Below are positions 36,101 to 45,875 of a stretch of 64,000 bases of DNA, piece by piece. The translations under genes were made by a program, and so were the position numbers. The stretch comes from Zygnema circumcarinatum (Eukaryota > Streptophyta > Zygnematophyceae > Zygnematales > Zygnemataceae): positions 1 through 64,000 of the forward strand of contig CM074821.1 in assembly GCA_037447605.1 (NCBI GenBank), in the 5' to 3' direction. A model generated the notes under the pieces. The model was not told the DNA's origin, ran no database searches, and saw nothing but the letters and a program-made list of their open reading frames with translations. Positions within the stretch are counted from its first letter, which is position 1, and the number at the start of each line of letters is the position of its first letter.

Positions 36101-39100
36101 AGAGGGAGAGAAAGAAATGCCTCTTTCTCACTCCTTTGCTCTCTCTCACAGCACACACACTCTCTCTGTTCCTGTTCTTTCTCTCCTGTTCCCACGCTCG
36201 CATCCGTCTCCCTCTGTGTCACGGAAGTGAGAACGAGAGGGACACTAAAGAGGAAAAAGGCTACCACGCGAGAGGGAGAGAGAGAGAAAAGGAATGCCAC
36301 TCTGTCCCTTACTCTCTTGCTCTTTCTCAAGGGACCCTCTCTCTCTCCTTCTTCTCACGTCTCTCGGGAGTGAGAGTGCGCGCGTGCGAGAGAGGGAAAG
36401 GGAGAGAGGGAGAGAGAGAGAGTGAGAGAGAAGTGCCGACAAGACCTCCTCTCCCAGTCTCCGGTACATTTTACAGTGCGACATGTGGCGTCGCACGATG
36501 ACAATCGGCCAATGACACACGTCACATTTTGGGAGCAATATCGCTGGGCGTAATAATTTGGTCAGCCTATGCCTACCAGCTGAACCGGAAACTTAAATCA
36601 ATTTAGTGACTAAATACAGTTGGGGTAAGTGCAAATGTATTTTTTTAAATACAGTTCGACGGAAATGTACTCCTGTTTAGAAGGGCAACCCGTACACCGA
36701 CTTGTGAACGCGACGAAACTTGAGGCTTTGTCTAGTCAAATTTCTTTGTATCCCTTGCTTAGTGCGGGGCATAATGAGGGGCAAGATGCGAAAGGGGAGG
36801 TAGCGAGTGCTCACCGAGCGCCAGTCGCGCAGGCCGCCCTCCGAGGAGATGCCCACGACCACGGGCTGCCTCGCCACGGCGCGCAGCAGCGCTGCCGGGT
36901 CCTCCGTCGGAACGCGCTCCCACTCTACAATCTTAGGCCCTGAAAGAATGCCTTCCTGCAAAACGGGACCCCCTTGGACTGTCAGATGTAAGCTGCTACC
37001 TTTTTGCAAGGTTTTAGCTTTTCCAAAAGCCTGAAGGAAAGGTGATCACGACGGCCCATCCTTTGCTTGAGGACGAGGAGTGAAAGGCGCCTTTGCAGCA
37101 TCCTCACCACTGTCGAATTGGTGCAGGAGCCGTGAAAACTGCCTTGCGTAGAGATGGAGCCCACAGAGGCTGCGTACTCGAGAGCGTCCTCCGTCCAGCC
37201 CCCCCGGCAGGAGCTGAAGGGCCCCGAGCAGGCGAGCAGCTGCTCCGCCGCCAGACCCGGCCCCGCGTACCGCGCGCCGCCCCGCCCCTGCGCGACCAAA
37301 AGGGCGCCCTGGAGGGCCTCCGCCGCGCTGTAGGCCCAACTCCCGTCTGCGCCCCCCCCCCCCCTCCCCGCTGCGCCGTCACTTCGCCGCATACAAATTT
37401 TCTTTTGAAAAAACGTTGAAATTCCCCCTGTTTCAGACGGGGTTTGCACAAGAGAGCCCCTAGGGGCGGGGAACGTACTGCAGGAGCCCTGGTCCTGTGG
37501 AGGCCCAAAGAGGTGCGACCAGTCCACGCTTGATGGAAGGCTGTTGCTGCTATCATAGCGGAAATGCTTGCTGAGCCGCTTCACAGTGAGGATGCGCTCC
37601 TCATCGGCCTCTAGGTTGAGCTCTAGGCCAGTGGTGCGATTGCTGCTGGGGACAGGGGAAGGGCCGACGCAGGCTTCTACATTCTCTGCCAAGTCGCATA
37701 GGCCCGTGCTCTCATCGAAGAGAAGCCCGTCCTCACAGCGTCCAGAGGCCACTTGGACTCCGTTCTGGCACGTGCAGAAGAAGCTGCACAGGCCGCACCC
37801 ACCCGCCCTTCCCAGCGTGAGCGCGCGCCCCGACGCACGCGGGGCCGCGCGGCGGCAGAGGGGCGGAACTGACCGGCAGACCGGCGGCAGGCTCCGGTCG
37901 GCGTGCACTCCGTCCGCTCTCCCGCTGCAGCATTGCGGCAGAGCCTGCGAGAGCAGCAGCATGCCCGCCCGCCCGCAGTGTGAGGTTCGCTCAGTTTCCG
38001 GACCAGCCTAACCGCTTCTCGCACCACTTCGTCAGCAGCCGCCCTTAAACTCTACCAGCGAGCGCATTTGAACTAACCTTGACAACGACAAATGAGAATT
38101 TCTTTCCAGTTTAAAGCATCTCCTAACTGATGATAGTACTTTTTTGTTTGTGAAGATCTTCAGTAATGTGATTAGGAGTTGCAAGGAGAGGGGATACACC
38201 CACAGTGTAAGGGGGTGGTGGACTGCCAGGTGGAAACGGAGGAAAAGGGGGAAAAGTCGGAGGAAAAGGAGGAGGAGGCGCGTTGCTTGGAGTTGGCCTG
38301 CGATGCCTCCCCACGCCGGGCGGGTGCCGTCCACGGGGTCGCCGCTTTCCAACGCCGGGCGGACGCTTTCCACTAGGCTTCCTCTTTCCCACGCCCGGAG
38401 GATGCCGCCCGACGCCGGGCGGGTGCCGTCGAGAGAGCAGCCAGCGGCGTGTGGCAGCGGCCTGCCCTCCCTTTGCCGCATCCCCGGACCCCCCTCCCCC
38501 GGCCTGCCCGCGGCTGGACGGCGCGAAGGCGACCTCCTCGCAGACGCTCGTGACGGGGGAGAACAGGAAGCCTTCCGGGCAGTCGGCCTCTAGGACGACG
38601 CGCCCTCCGCGGCAGCGCCGGAACGAGCTCCCGATCCTGCTCCTGCTCCTGCTCCTGCTCCAGCGCCCACGCGCGGCAGTCAGCGCCTCGACTCCGCCCC
38701 GGGACGGAGCGGGGGGGAGGGGAGGGGAGGGGCGCGGCGCGCACCTGCTGCCGCTCTGCGGCTCCGCGCGCAGCGCCACCGCCAGCTCCAGCCCGTCGCG
38801 GCGGCCCGCGCAGGGTCCGCCCCCGCCCCCGTCCCCGCCCTGCGCCCGCCCGCCCGCCGGCCCCCCGCGGTCGGTAAGTCGGTTCGGTCGGTCGGCGACG
38901 CCGGGCGGCTGACGCGGCGGCCCGCCCCGGAGGACGCGAAGGACCTTCCGTACGCCGCCGTAAGGCCGGTAGGCCGGCGACGTACGGCCGCTCTGCGACA
39001 GTTGGCTCCGCGGGCGCGGGTCCTCTCCCCTCTCTCCCCGGCCGCCCGGGCGGCCCCGCCATGGCGGGGGGGGGAACGCTCGCGCAGAGCCAGCCATGGC

Positions 39101-39325
39101 GGGCCAGGGCCATGGGCCACGCCCAGGCCCATGCTCGCGCAGACTCACCCGTTCCTCGACCGCTCCCTCGAGGCTGCTGTTCTGCGCGACGCCGCCGTCC
39201 GCCCCCGCGGCAGAGGCAGCGCCCAAATGCATAAGCAGCACCAACACGCAGGCCGCGGCGCAGAGCGTGCGCGCCACAGTGAGGCCACGCCTTTCCTCGG
39301 ACGTCAGAATGTGCCAAGAGCGCAT
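30127..39325 (-). CDS. Secreted modular protein: CBM14 x2, dead papain domain, F5/8C-like, EGF x2, LysM x4
   Basis: Eighteen exons join in phase to about 1,222 residues: 39325-39149, 38839-38745, 38636-38204, 37944-37874, 37783-37479, 37346-37108, 36955-36815, 35300-35093, 34753-34655, 34561-34444, 34075-33720, 33323-32868, 32229-32089, 31725-31607, 31191-31090, 30978-30826, 30684-30511, 30408-30127. Order: signal peptide (hydrophobic core CAAACVLVLLMHLGAASAA); CBM14 (CRGGRVVLEADCPEGFLF...C); four PPGVG repeats; proline-rich; second CBM14 (FFCTCQNGVQVASGRCEDG); papain fold from LPSSVDW through CNGSWAYSA to FGEGFWLARAPWG; F5/8C-like lectin (NLAVGRPSF, VWWKVDLGSPARVQRVELYG); SPPP hinge; EGF-like (CPTGF) and EGF-like (CSCPPGW); four LysM-like units, the last with YTVRLGDTCANLA. 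The papain catalytic Cys, His and Asn are Ser, Leu and Ala. Likely an extracellular-matrix glycan binder. The cell location and role are inferred; that it is one transcript rests on phase at all 17 junctions. Confidence 0.82.
31050..31086. repeat. GTGCA pentamer array in an intron
   Basis: About seven tandem GTGCA units lie in the intron between the first two LysM-coding exons of the modular gene, directly beside the exon 15 donor. They create several near-identical donor- and acceptor-like words on the minus strand, which may complicate splicing. Confidence 0.85.
35028..35090. repeat. GGGA tetramer array
   Basis: About fifteen GGGA units form an uninterrupted G-rich strand. On the coding (minus) strand this is a CCCT pyrimidine tract just after the donor of exon 8 of the modular gene. 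The G-rich strand has potential to form G-quadruplex. Confidence 0.95.
35845..36440. repeat. Degenerate tandem repeat of alternating CT and GA blocks
   Basis: This intronic stretch of the modular gene (between exons 7 and 8) repeats a roughly 165-175 bp theme three to four times: a CTCTCACTCT pyrimidine block, a GGGAGTGAG or GGAAGTGAG junction, then GAGAGAGGG purines with a GGCTACCA or GGCTGCCA word. Adjacent pyrimidine and purine blocks can pair with each other. Confidence 0.75.
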
Positions 39326-40417
39326 GGCTGCACCTGCAAGGCGCAGGACGCACCGCAATCAGACATGACTGACGTGCCGCCTCGCAGCTCCTCCGGCCCG
39401 CGCGGCCGTGCTCCCCTCGCTCCCCCCCGCTGCCACCCCTCTGCCTGCCTCCCCGACGATAGAAGCGCCCGCCGGCAGCACTTGCGCACTGTTGCGTGCA
39501 GAAGCGAGCAAGCGGTACCTGCTCGGAAGTTGCGCATTGAAGCGCGTCGGCAGGTGCGGGCGGCAGCGCGGGCTGGCGCCCCAAGGCAGGCCGCGACGGG
39601 CGTCGCTTGCGCTCAACTCCGGTCCGCGTGCGTGCGTGCGTGCGTGCCCGCAACCCGCGGCCGGCCTCTCCCTCCTCTCTCCTCTCCCTTCTCTCTCTCT
39701 CTCCTCTCTCTCCTCTCTTCTCTCTCTCTCCTCTCTCTCCTCTCTTCTCTCTCTCTCACCTCTCTCTTCTCTCCCTTTCCCTCTCCCTCCCCCTCCCTCC
39801 CTCTCTTCCTCTCCTCCCTTCCTCCCTCCCTCCCTCCCTCTTTTTCTCTTCTCCCCTCCCTGCCTCTCCCCTCTCCCTCTCACTCGTCGGCCGCACGCCG
39901 CCGTCCGGCCCCGCCCGCCCGCCTGCCCGCCGCCGCAGAATCGCAGCGTGGCCGTACGGCGGGGTCCGCGTGGCATGCGCGGCGTATGGAGCAGCTCGCC
40001 GCCTTCGCGTCCGTCCGAGACCGCGGGCGGCAGCGGGCGAGCGGGCGGTCGGTCGGTCGGTGGCGGCAGGTCAACGACGACGAACGTGCGCGGGCGGGCC
40101 GCCCGCCCGCCTGCCTGCAGCGAGCCGGCCCGCCAGTGGGGGCGCGCGATTGGCCGGACATGCCCGGGCCTCGAACTGTGCCCCTGCGTCACGTCCCGTC
40201 CCGTCACGATCGGGGCCCCGACGGTGACGACCCCCGTCCGTACTGTTTCGTACCATTCACACATTCCGTACCATGTTCGTACTTATCGTACTTCTCGCAC
40301 GTTTCTCCGTGGTCACGTCACGAGCACGAAAAAATGCACGTACTGTACCCCCCCGAGGCAACGAATCGGGCCGGGACCAACCCTGCATTGCGGCCGTTCA
40401 CGCTCCCCAGACCGACA

Positions 40418-40418
40418 C

Positions 40419-40465
<47 letters not shown>

Positions 40466-40494
40466 CAGCGACAAACAGAAACACACAGACAGAC

Positions 40495-40529
<35 letters not shown>

Positions 40530-40566
40530 CACAGACAGACAGAGACAGACAGACACACAGACAGAC
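40418..40566. repeat. ACAG tetramer microsatellite
   Basis: This is a long interrupted (ACAG)n array with CACA and GAGA interruptions. It produces Asp-Arg-Gln-Thr-type and Cys-Leu-Ser-Val-type spurious reading frames on the two strands. Confidence 0.95.
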
Positions 40567-40827
40567 AACACCACAAAGGCAGAAGGCAGTTGCACCAGGT
40601 CGGACCATTGCATCAACCATTAGGGGGAGCCAGACCTTGACTATCGCTTACGAGGCTCCCGAATTCCTTATACGAAAGGTCACTTCTTTCGTGTACGAAT
40701 TCCGGGTCGGGATCCGCGGGTCTGCCGTACACAGTCCTAGCGAAATGGGCACCTAGCCAATGCTTAATTTGCCCGACAGGCTTACAAAATTGACTTGGCG
40801 ATGGTCAAGGTCTGACTCCCCCTATTG

Positions 40828-41000
40828 CCAATGGTTTGCAACCATTGCCATCAGACTGAAACAACCATTGCCAACGGATCCGAACCATTGGATGGCAATG
40901 GTTGCCAACCATGACAATGGTTGCCAACCATGACAATGGTTGCGAACCATGGCAATGGTTGCAAACCATTGCCATCCAATGGTTGTCCAATGGTTACCGA
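40828..41000. repeat. Palindromic minisatellite (CAATGGTTGCCAACCATGA type)
   Basis: About eight imperfect units of 19-22 bp are built from CAATGGTTGC and its complement GCAACCATTG, so single units and pairs of units are both self-complementary. The direct-repeat core is about 40893-40960. It lies downstream of the zinc-finger gene. Confidence 0.85.
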
Positions 41001-41085
41001 TCCAACGGTCCGATCTGTACAGTTGTGAATCAAAACCACGCACTCTGAGAAGGCACAGCGGTAAAGGCAGTAGCCATTATTCATT

Positions 41086-43779
41086 TTATGCGGTGGTTGG
41101 CATGTGTTGAGTCTTCAGCCGTTTCACTCTACTGCCTGCCTTGGCTGCATTCAACTTCCTGCCGGCGCCTGCCGCCCTCGCGCCCGGAGCAGCAGCAGCA
41201 GCAGCAGCAGCCTCTTTCCGACCCGCCGCGGCCTCCGCAGGCGGCGCAGTCTGCACGCCACAGAGGGAGCAGCACGGTCACGGGCCGCCAATCCTCCCCA
41301 CTGCACCCGACAGACGAAACCTTGGCGGCTGGTGACCTCGCAAAAGCAAAGTCACTAGGGAGATTCACATGGTTGAAGCTCACGTTGACCTGCGCTGCCT
41401 TTTTCTTCCGCATCCTCTGCCGCTGCCGCCCCTTATTTCCCTTCGACTTCCTTTCCTTGCCCTTCTGTAAAAACAAAGCGGCCATGCCTCACGCCGAAAA
41501 GACCATCAAATCAAGTGCATCCCATGTGCAGGCATTCTCACAGATAGCAGAATGATCGATTTCATCGTCAATGAGTACAACACCAAACGGAACGGAGACA
41601 CACCCTCCATTCCGAAGGTAAACCAATCAAACTCCGGAAGAAAGCCAGGAAAGAGGGGAGCAAGACCGCCATTCCTACCTCGCTGACTGCGAGAATTCGG
41701 ACCATGCGCTCTGCGTGCGTCTCCGCCTGCTCTTCCTCCTCGCCATCGCTGTTGATGAACAGCAGCAGACGCCCTTCTGCAAGCTTCTTCAGCGACTGCG
41801 CATGGCCCTGCCAGGGACCTCACAAAGCCACAAGCAATAATTTCAAGCTTTGACACCCATGGCCTAAACCCTCTTCAGCACATGATGACTGGACAAACCT
41901 AGGCTTCACCAATGAAACTTTGGAAAGCCAATAAACGCCTTTACAACAACGCTTGTATACTGTAGAGAAAGTCCGAGCTGACCAAGATGCTCAAAGTCTG
42001 CTTGTTGTCCACTTGGCCAAAAAGTAGCTAATGATAAGATGTCTGGACCTTTCCTTTCTTAAGACTGGTACTGATGGACCTTGCAACATGCCTTACCTTA
42101 GATTTTAAGTGCGCCTCCATGGATGCCTCTGACAGGCAGAGCACCTTTGGACACACTCGGCATTTGAGCACTTTCCCTTCTCGTCCCGCGCGCACCACGG
42201 CGTACTCCTCCGCCATCCGGTCCTGCGCGCGCTCCGCCTCGTCCTCGTCGACCGCGTCCGCCCACTGGCTGCTCAGGCCGGCGGGCGGTGGCACTCGCCC
42301 CGTCTCCTGGTTTGAGCCGCTATGCTGCCGCTTCTGTCCTGTGCCGTGACCGACGTCGACCTCGCCATCTGATTCTTCTGCATCCTCACCTTCTTCATCA
42401 TCGACCTCACTGTTATCTTCAGTATCTGCATCTGACAACAGACGAAAAGAAGTAGGTATTGGCATGGGCGCGATAAGGTGCACTGTCTCTCTTGGATGAG
42501 GGGGCTGTTGGGTTTAACAGGCAAACAGAGCTGCATTAAAGCGCTGTAGTGGTTCTAAAGTTGACACTGCGTAATAGGTTGTGGATGTACGAAGGCTAAA
42601 TCTCTACTGGGGTCTAATGCTTCGACTGCTCTGACGGCATGGAGAGTAACCTACAATGCCCCTTCGCTCCCCTCAAGATTGCTGCTCTCCCATCTCATTG
42701 GCCGAGTCGGCTGACTGCTGGCTGCTGGCTGGTCGGACTGATAGCAGCAGTAATATAAGTGCTTGAGAAACATGACATGCTTTAGATATCGGGCTATCAA
42801 AGACATGCCTCTCAGCGCGGTCTCCCTCCCTCCCCCCTCCCCTCCCCTCTCTCTCTCTCTCCCTCTCTCCCCCCTCTCTCTCTGGAGTGAGGTACGCTGG
42901 ACACGACATGTTTTGCAAAATCAGCAAGGATGCTGCACGGCTTTTCGATGGAATACTACCACCACACAGTAGCCATCGCAGCCCGCAGGAGCAGAAGAAA
43001 CGTAAAAATTGACGGCACTCTCGTGATATGAGTACTTACACAACCAGAAGGAAAGGACAAATACAATCACCATATCATATGATATGGAACACAGCTCAAA
43101 ATATAAAAGCTACAACTGATATTATTCAAACAAGAAGGTATCTTTTTGAAGCATACCTGCTTCTCCCTTTTCTTGAGGATCCTGAGTTCTGTCTAACACC
43201 TCGTCCCCTGTTCCGTCAGATTCGTCTCCACTTTCACTGCTGCCTGCATGTCCGGAAGGCGCCAACTTAAGTGCAAGTCTCGCTTTGAGTAACGCCCAAT
43301 AGAACACGGCTGACTACTGCCGCCCCTCGAAGTCTCCGTACGTACAAAAGTACCATACAATCTAGAACTAGCGAATGGTAAGAATCTGCATCTCTCCTTC
43401 GAAAAAGCTCAAATCACTCCTGCCGCGACTGTCTTGGACCTCTCAGCAAACAAATGCAGCTGAGAAACACCTCCTGGATAGTCCCGAAAATCCATGCGGG
43501 GTTCGAATTTATTGAGGTTACGTCTCTGCTTAACCGCTACGCTCAAAATTTCTAACCGAGTCTATGCCGGAGGAATTTCCCAATCCTCCAGCCGTGTGCC
43601 TTTTTTTTGCTTAATGGCGGGAGGGGGCGCAGCAGGACTGTGGGTAAGCGCCACGGCCCTACCTCACCTTGCGAATCGTCGTCGTCTTCGTCGTCGTCGT
43701 CGTCGTCATCGTCGTCGCTGTCAGAGGAGGGGCGATCGCCATCGTTGTGCTCGAGCTTGTAGTAGCGCCGCTTGATCAT
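41086..43779 (-). CDS. Acidic C2H2 zinc-finger protein, nucleolar-like (6 exons), complete copy
   Basis: I do not recognise a named gene, but the layout resembles plant nucleolar or ribosome-biogenesis zinc-finger proteins. Exons: 43779-43668, exon 2 ending 43157 (start uncertain), 42431-42097, 41807-41679, 41464-41390, 41250-41086. Exon 1 starts MIKRRYYKLEHNDGD and has a poly-Asp run. Exons 2 and 3 are acidic and disordered (SSESGDESDGTGDE; EDNSEVDDEEGEDAEESDGE). Exon 3 ends in a zinc finger, CRVCPKVLCLSEASMEAHLKSK, which continues across the intron into GHAQSLKKLAEGR; the second zinc-ligand His falls in that exon. The tail is basic (KGKERKSKGNKGRQRQRMRK), then Ala-rich from a CAG-type triplet run, ending TQHMPTTA. 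Function is not assigned. Exons 1-3 recur beyond the N gap. Confidence 0.75.
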
Positions 43780-43856
43780 GGCGCTGAGAAGCGGCAGGCG
43801 GGCGCCGCCGAGGACTCACCAGCCAGCCCCTCTCCCTTCTCCCCTCTCCCCTCTCC
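41852..43856. repeat. Left copy of a 2-kb near-identical duplication
   Basis: This block recurs at 43867-45875 immediately across a run of 10 Ns. Comparing the two by eye, the only difference I see is a homopolymer: five G near 42500 versus nine G near 44518. Coordinates shift by 2015 before and 2019 after that point. This fits two unmerged ends of the same locus or two haplotypes rather than a biological duplication. Confidence 0.9.
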
Positions 43857-43866
43857 NNNNNNNNNN
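43857..43866. other. Assembly gap (10 N)
   Basis: Ten Ns mark a scaffold join of unknown true length. The sequence on the left stops inside a CCCTCTCC pyrimidine tract, and the sequence on the right restarts at a point already present 2 kb upstream. Confidence 0.99.
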
Positions 43867-45875
43867 GACACCCATGGCCTAAACCCTCTTCAGCACATGA
43901 TGACTGGACAAACCTAGGCTTCACCAATGAAACTTTGGAAAGCCAATAAACGCCTTTACAACAACGCTTGTATACTGTAGAGAAAGTCCGAGCTGACCAA
44001 GATGCTCAAAGTCTGCTTGTTGTCCACTTGGCCAAAAAGTAGCTAATGATAAGATGTCTGGACCTTTCCTTTCTTAAGACTGGTACTGATGGACCTTGCA
44101 ACATGCCTTACCTTAGATTTTAAGTGCGCCTCCATGGATGCCTCTGACAGGCAGAGCACCTTTGGACACACTCGGCATTTGAGCACTTTCCCTTCTCGTC
44201 CCGCGCGCACCACGGCGTACTCCTCCGCCATCCGGTCCTGCGCGCGCTCCGCCTCGTCCTCGTCGACCGCGTCCGCCCACTGGCTGCTCAGGCCGGCGGG
44301 CGGTGGCACTCGCCCCGTCTCCTGGTTTGAGCCGCTATGCTGCCGCTTCTGTCCTGTGCCGTGACCGACGTCGACCTCGCCATCTGATTCTTCTGCATCC
44401 TCACCTTCTTCATCATCGACCTCACTGTTATCTTCAGTATCTGCATCTGACAACAGACGAAAAGAAGTAGGTATTGGCATGGGCGCGATAAGGTGCACTG
44501 TCTCTCTTGGATGAGGGGGGGGGCTGTTGGGTTTAACAGGCAAACAGAGCTGCATTAAAGCGCTGTAGTGGTTCTAAAGTTGACACTGCGTAATAGGTTG
44601 TGGATGTACGAAGGCTAAATCTCTACTGGGGTCTAATGCTTCGACTGCTCTGACGGCATGGAGAGTAACCTACAATGCCCCTTCGCTCCCCTCAAGATTG
44701 CTGCTCTCCCATCTCATTGGCCGAGTCGGCTGACTGCTGGCTGCTGGCTGGTCGGACTGATAGCAGCAGTAATATAAGTGCTTGAGAAACATGACATGCT
44801 TTAGATATCGGGCTATCAAAGACATGCCTCTCAGCGCGGTCTCCCTCCCTCCCCCCTCCCCTCCCCTCTCTCTCTCTCTCCCTCTCTCCCCCCTCTCTCT
44901 CTGGAGTGAGGTACGCTGGACACGACATGTTTTGCAAAATCAGCAAGGATGCTGCACGGCTTTTCGATGGAATACTACCACCACACAGTAGCCATCGCAG
45001 CCCGCAGGAGCAGAAGAAACGTAAAAATTGACGGCACTCTCGTGATATGAGTACTTACACAACCAGAAGGAAAGGACAAATACAATCACCATATCATATG
45101 ATATGGAACACAGCTCAAAATATAAAAGCTACAACTGATATTATTCAAACAAGAAGGTATCTTTTTGAAGCATACCTGCTTCTCCCTTTTCTTGAGGATC
45201 CTGAGTTCTGTCTAACACCTCGTCCCCTGTTCCGTCAGATTCGTCTCCACTTTCACTGCTGCCTGCATGTCCGGAAGGCGCCAACTTAAGTGCAAGTCTC
45301 GCTTTGAGTAACGCCCAATAGAACACGGCTGACTACTGCCGCCCCTCGAAGTCTCCGTACGTACAAAAGTACCATACAATCTAGAACTAGCGAATGGTAA
45401 GAATCTGCATCTCTCCTTCGAAAAAGCTCAAATCACTCCTGCCGCGACTGTCTTGGACCTCTCAGCAAACAAATGCAGCTGAGAAACACCTCCTGGATAG
45501 TCCCGAAAATCCATGCGGGGTTCGAATTTATTGAGGTTACGTCTCTGCTTAACCGCTACGCTCAAAATTTCTAACCGAGTCTATGCCGGAGGAATTTCCC
45601 AATCCTCCAGCCGTGTGCCTTTTTTTTGCTTAATGGCGGGAGGGGGCGCAGCAGGACTGTGGGTAAGCGCCACGGCCCTACCTCACCTTGCGAATCGTCG
45701 TCGTCTTCGTCGTCGTCGTCGTCGTCATCGTCGTCGCTGTCAGAGGAGGGGCGATCGCCATCGTTGTGCTCGAGCTTGTAGTAGCGCCGCTTGATCATGG
45801 CGCTGAGAAGCGGCAGGCGGGCGCCGCCGAGGACTCACCAGCCAGCCCCTCTCCCTTCTCCCCTCTCCCCTCTCC
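43867..45875. repeat. Right copy of the 2-kb duplication
   Basis: This is near-identical to 41852-43856. Unlike the left copy it continues past the shared CCCTCTCC tract into the real 5' flank and the next gene. It is therefore the copy that carries the true promoter of the zinc-finger gene. Confidence 0.9.
44112..45798 (-). pseudogene. Partial second copy of the zinc-finger gene (exons 1-3), probable assembly artefact
   Basis: Exons 1 (45798-45687), 2 (ending about 45176) and 3 (44446-44112) of the zinc-finger gene are repeated here without change. Exons 4-6, which supply the rest of the finger and the basic tail, are absent because the gap follows. This is most likely the same locus assembled twice: one real gene running from 45798 through the collapsed duplicate to 41086. 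If the duplication were real, this copy would be truncated. Confidence 0.8.

Larger units (their letters stand above)
39326..41085. promoter_or_regulatory. Upstream region of the modular gene, repeat-rich spacer
   Basis: This 1.76-kb interval has no recognisable exon. It contains a pyrimidine tract of CTCTCT/CCCTCC type (about 39662-39890), a GTAC-rich cluster (about 40236-40300), an ACAG tetramer array and a palindromic minisatellite. It should include the promoter of the modular gene and, near the right end, the 3' untranslated region of the zinc-finger gene. Long open frames here are repeat artefacts. Confidence 0.5.

Noticed and set aside
38373-39653. A 426-residue minus-strand frame overlapping the start of the modular gene
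   Set aside because: It is a shifted frame. The frame used in the model gives a signal peptide, CBM14 cysteines and consistent splice phases; this one gives Arg-rich noise.
39002-40756. A 584-residue plus-strand open frame and overlapping 400-residue frames
   Set aside because: They run antisense through the first exon of the modular gene and then through CT and ACAG repeats. Composition is low-complexity (Ser-Leu, Asp-Arg-Gln-Thr) with no domain.
41852-45875. Tandem gene duplication of the zinc-finger gene
   Set aside because: Near-identity of introns and exons alike, with the break exactly at the N gap, fits an assembly artefact better than a real duplication. It is kept as a finding to test.
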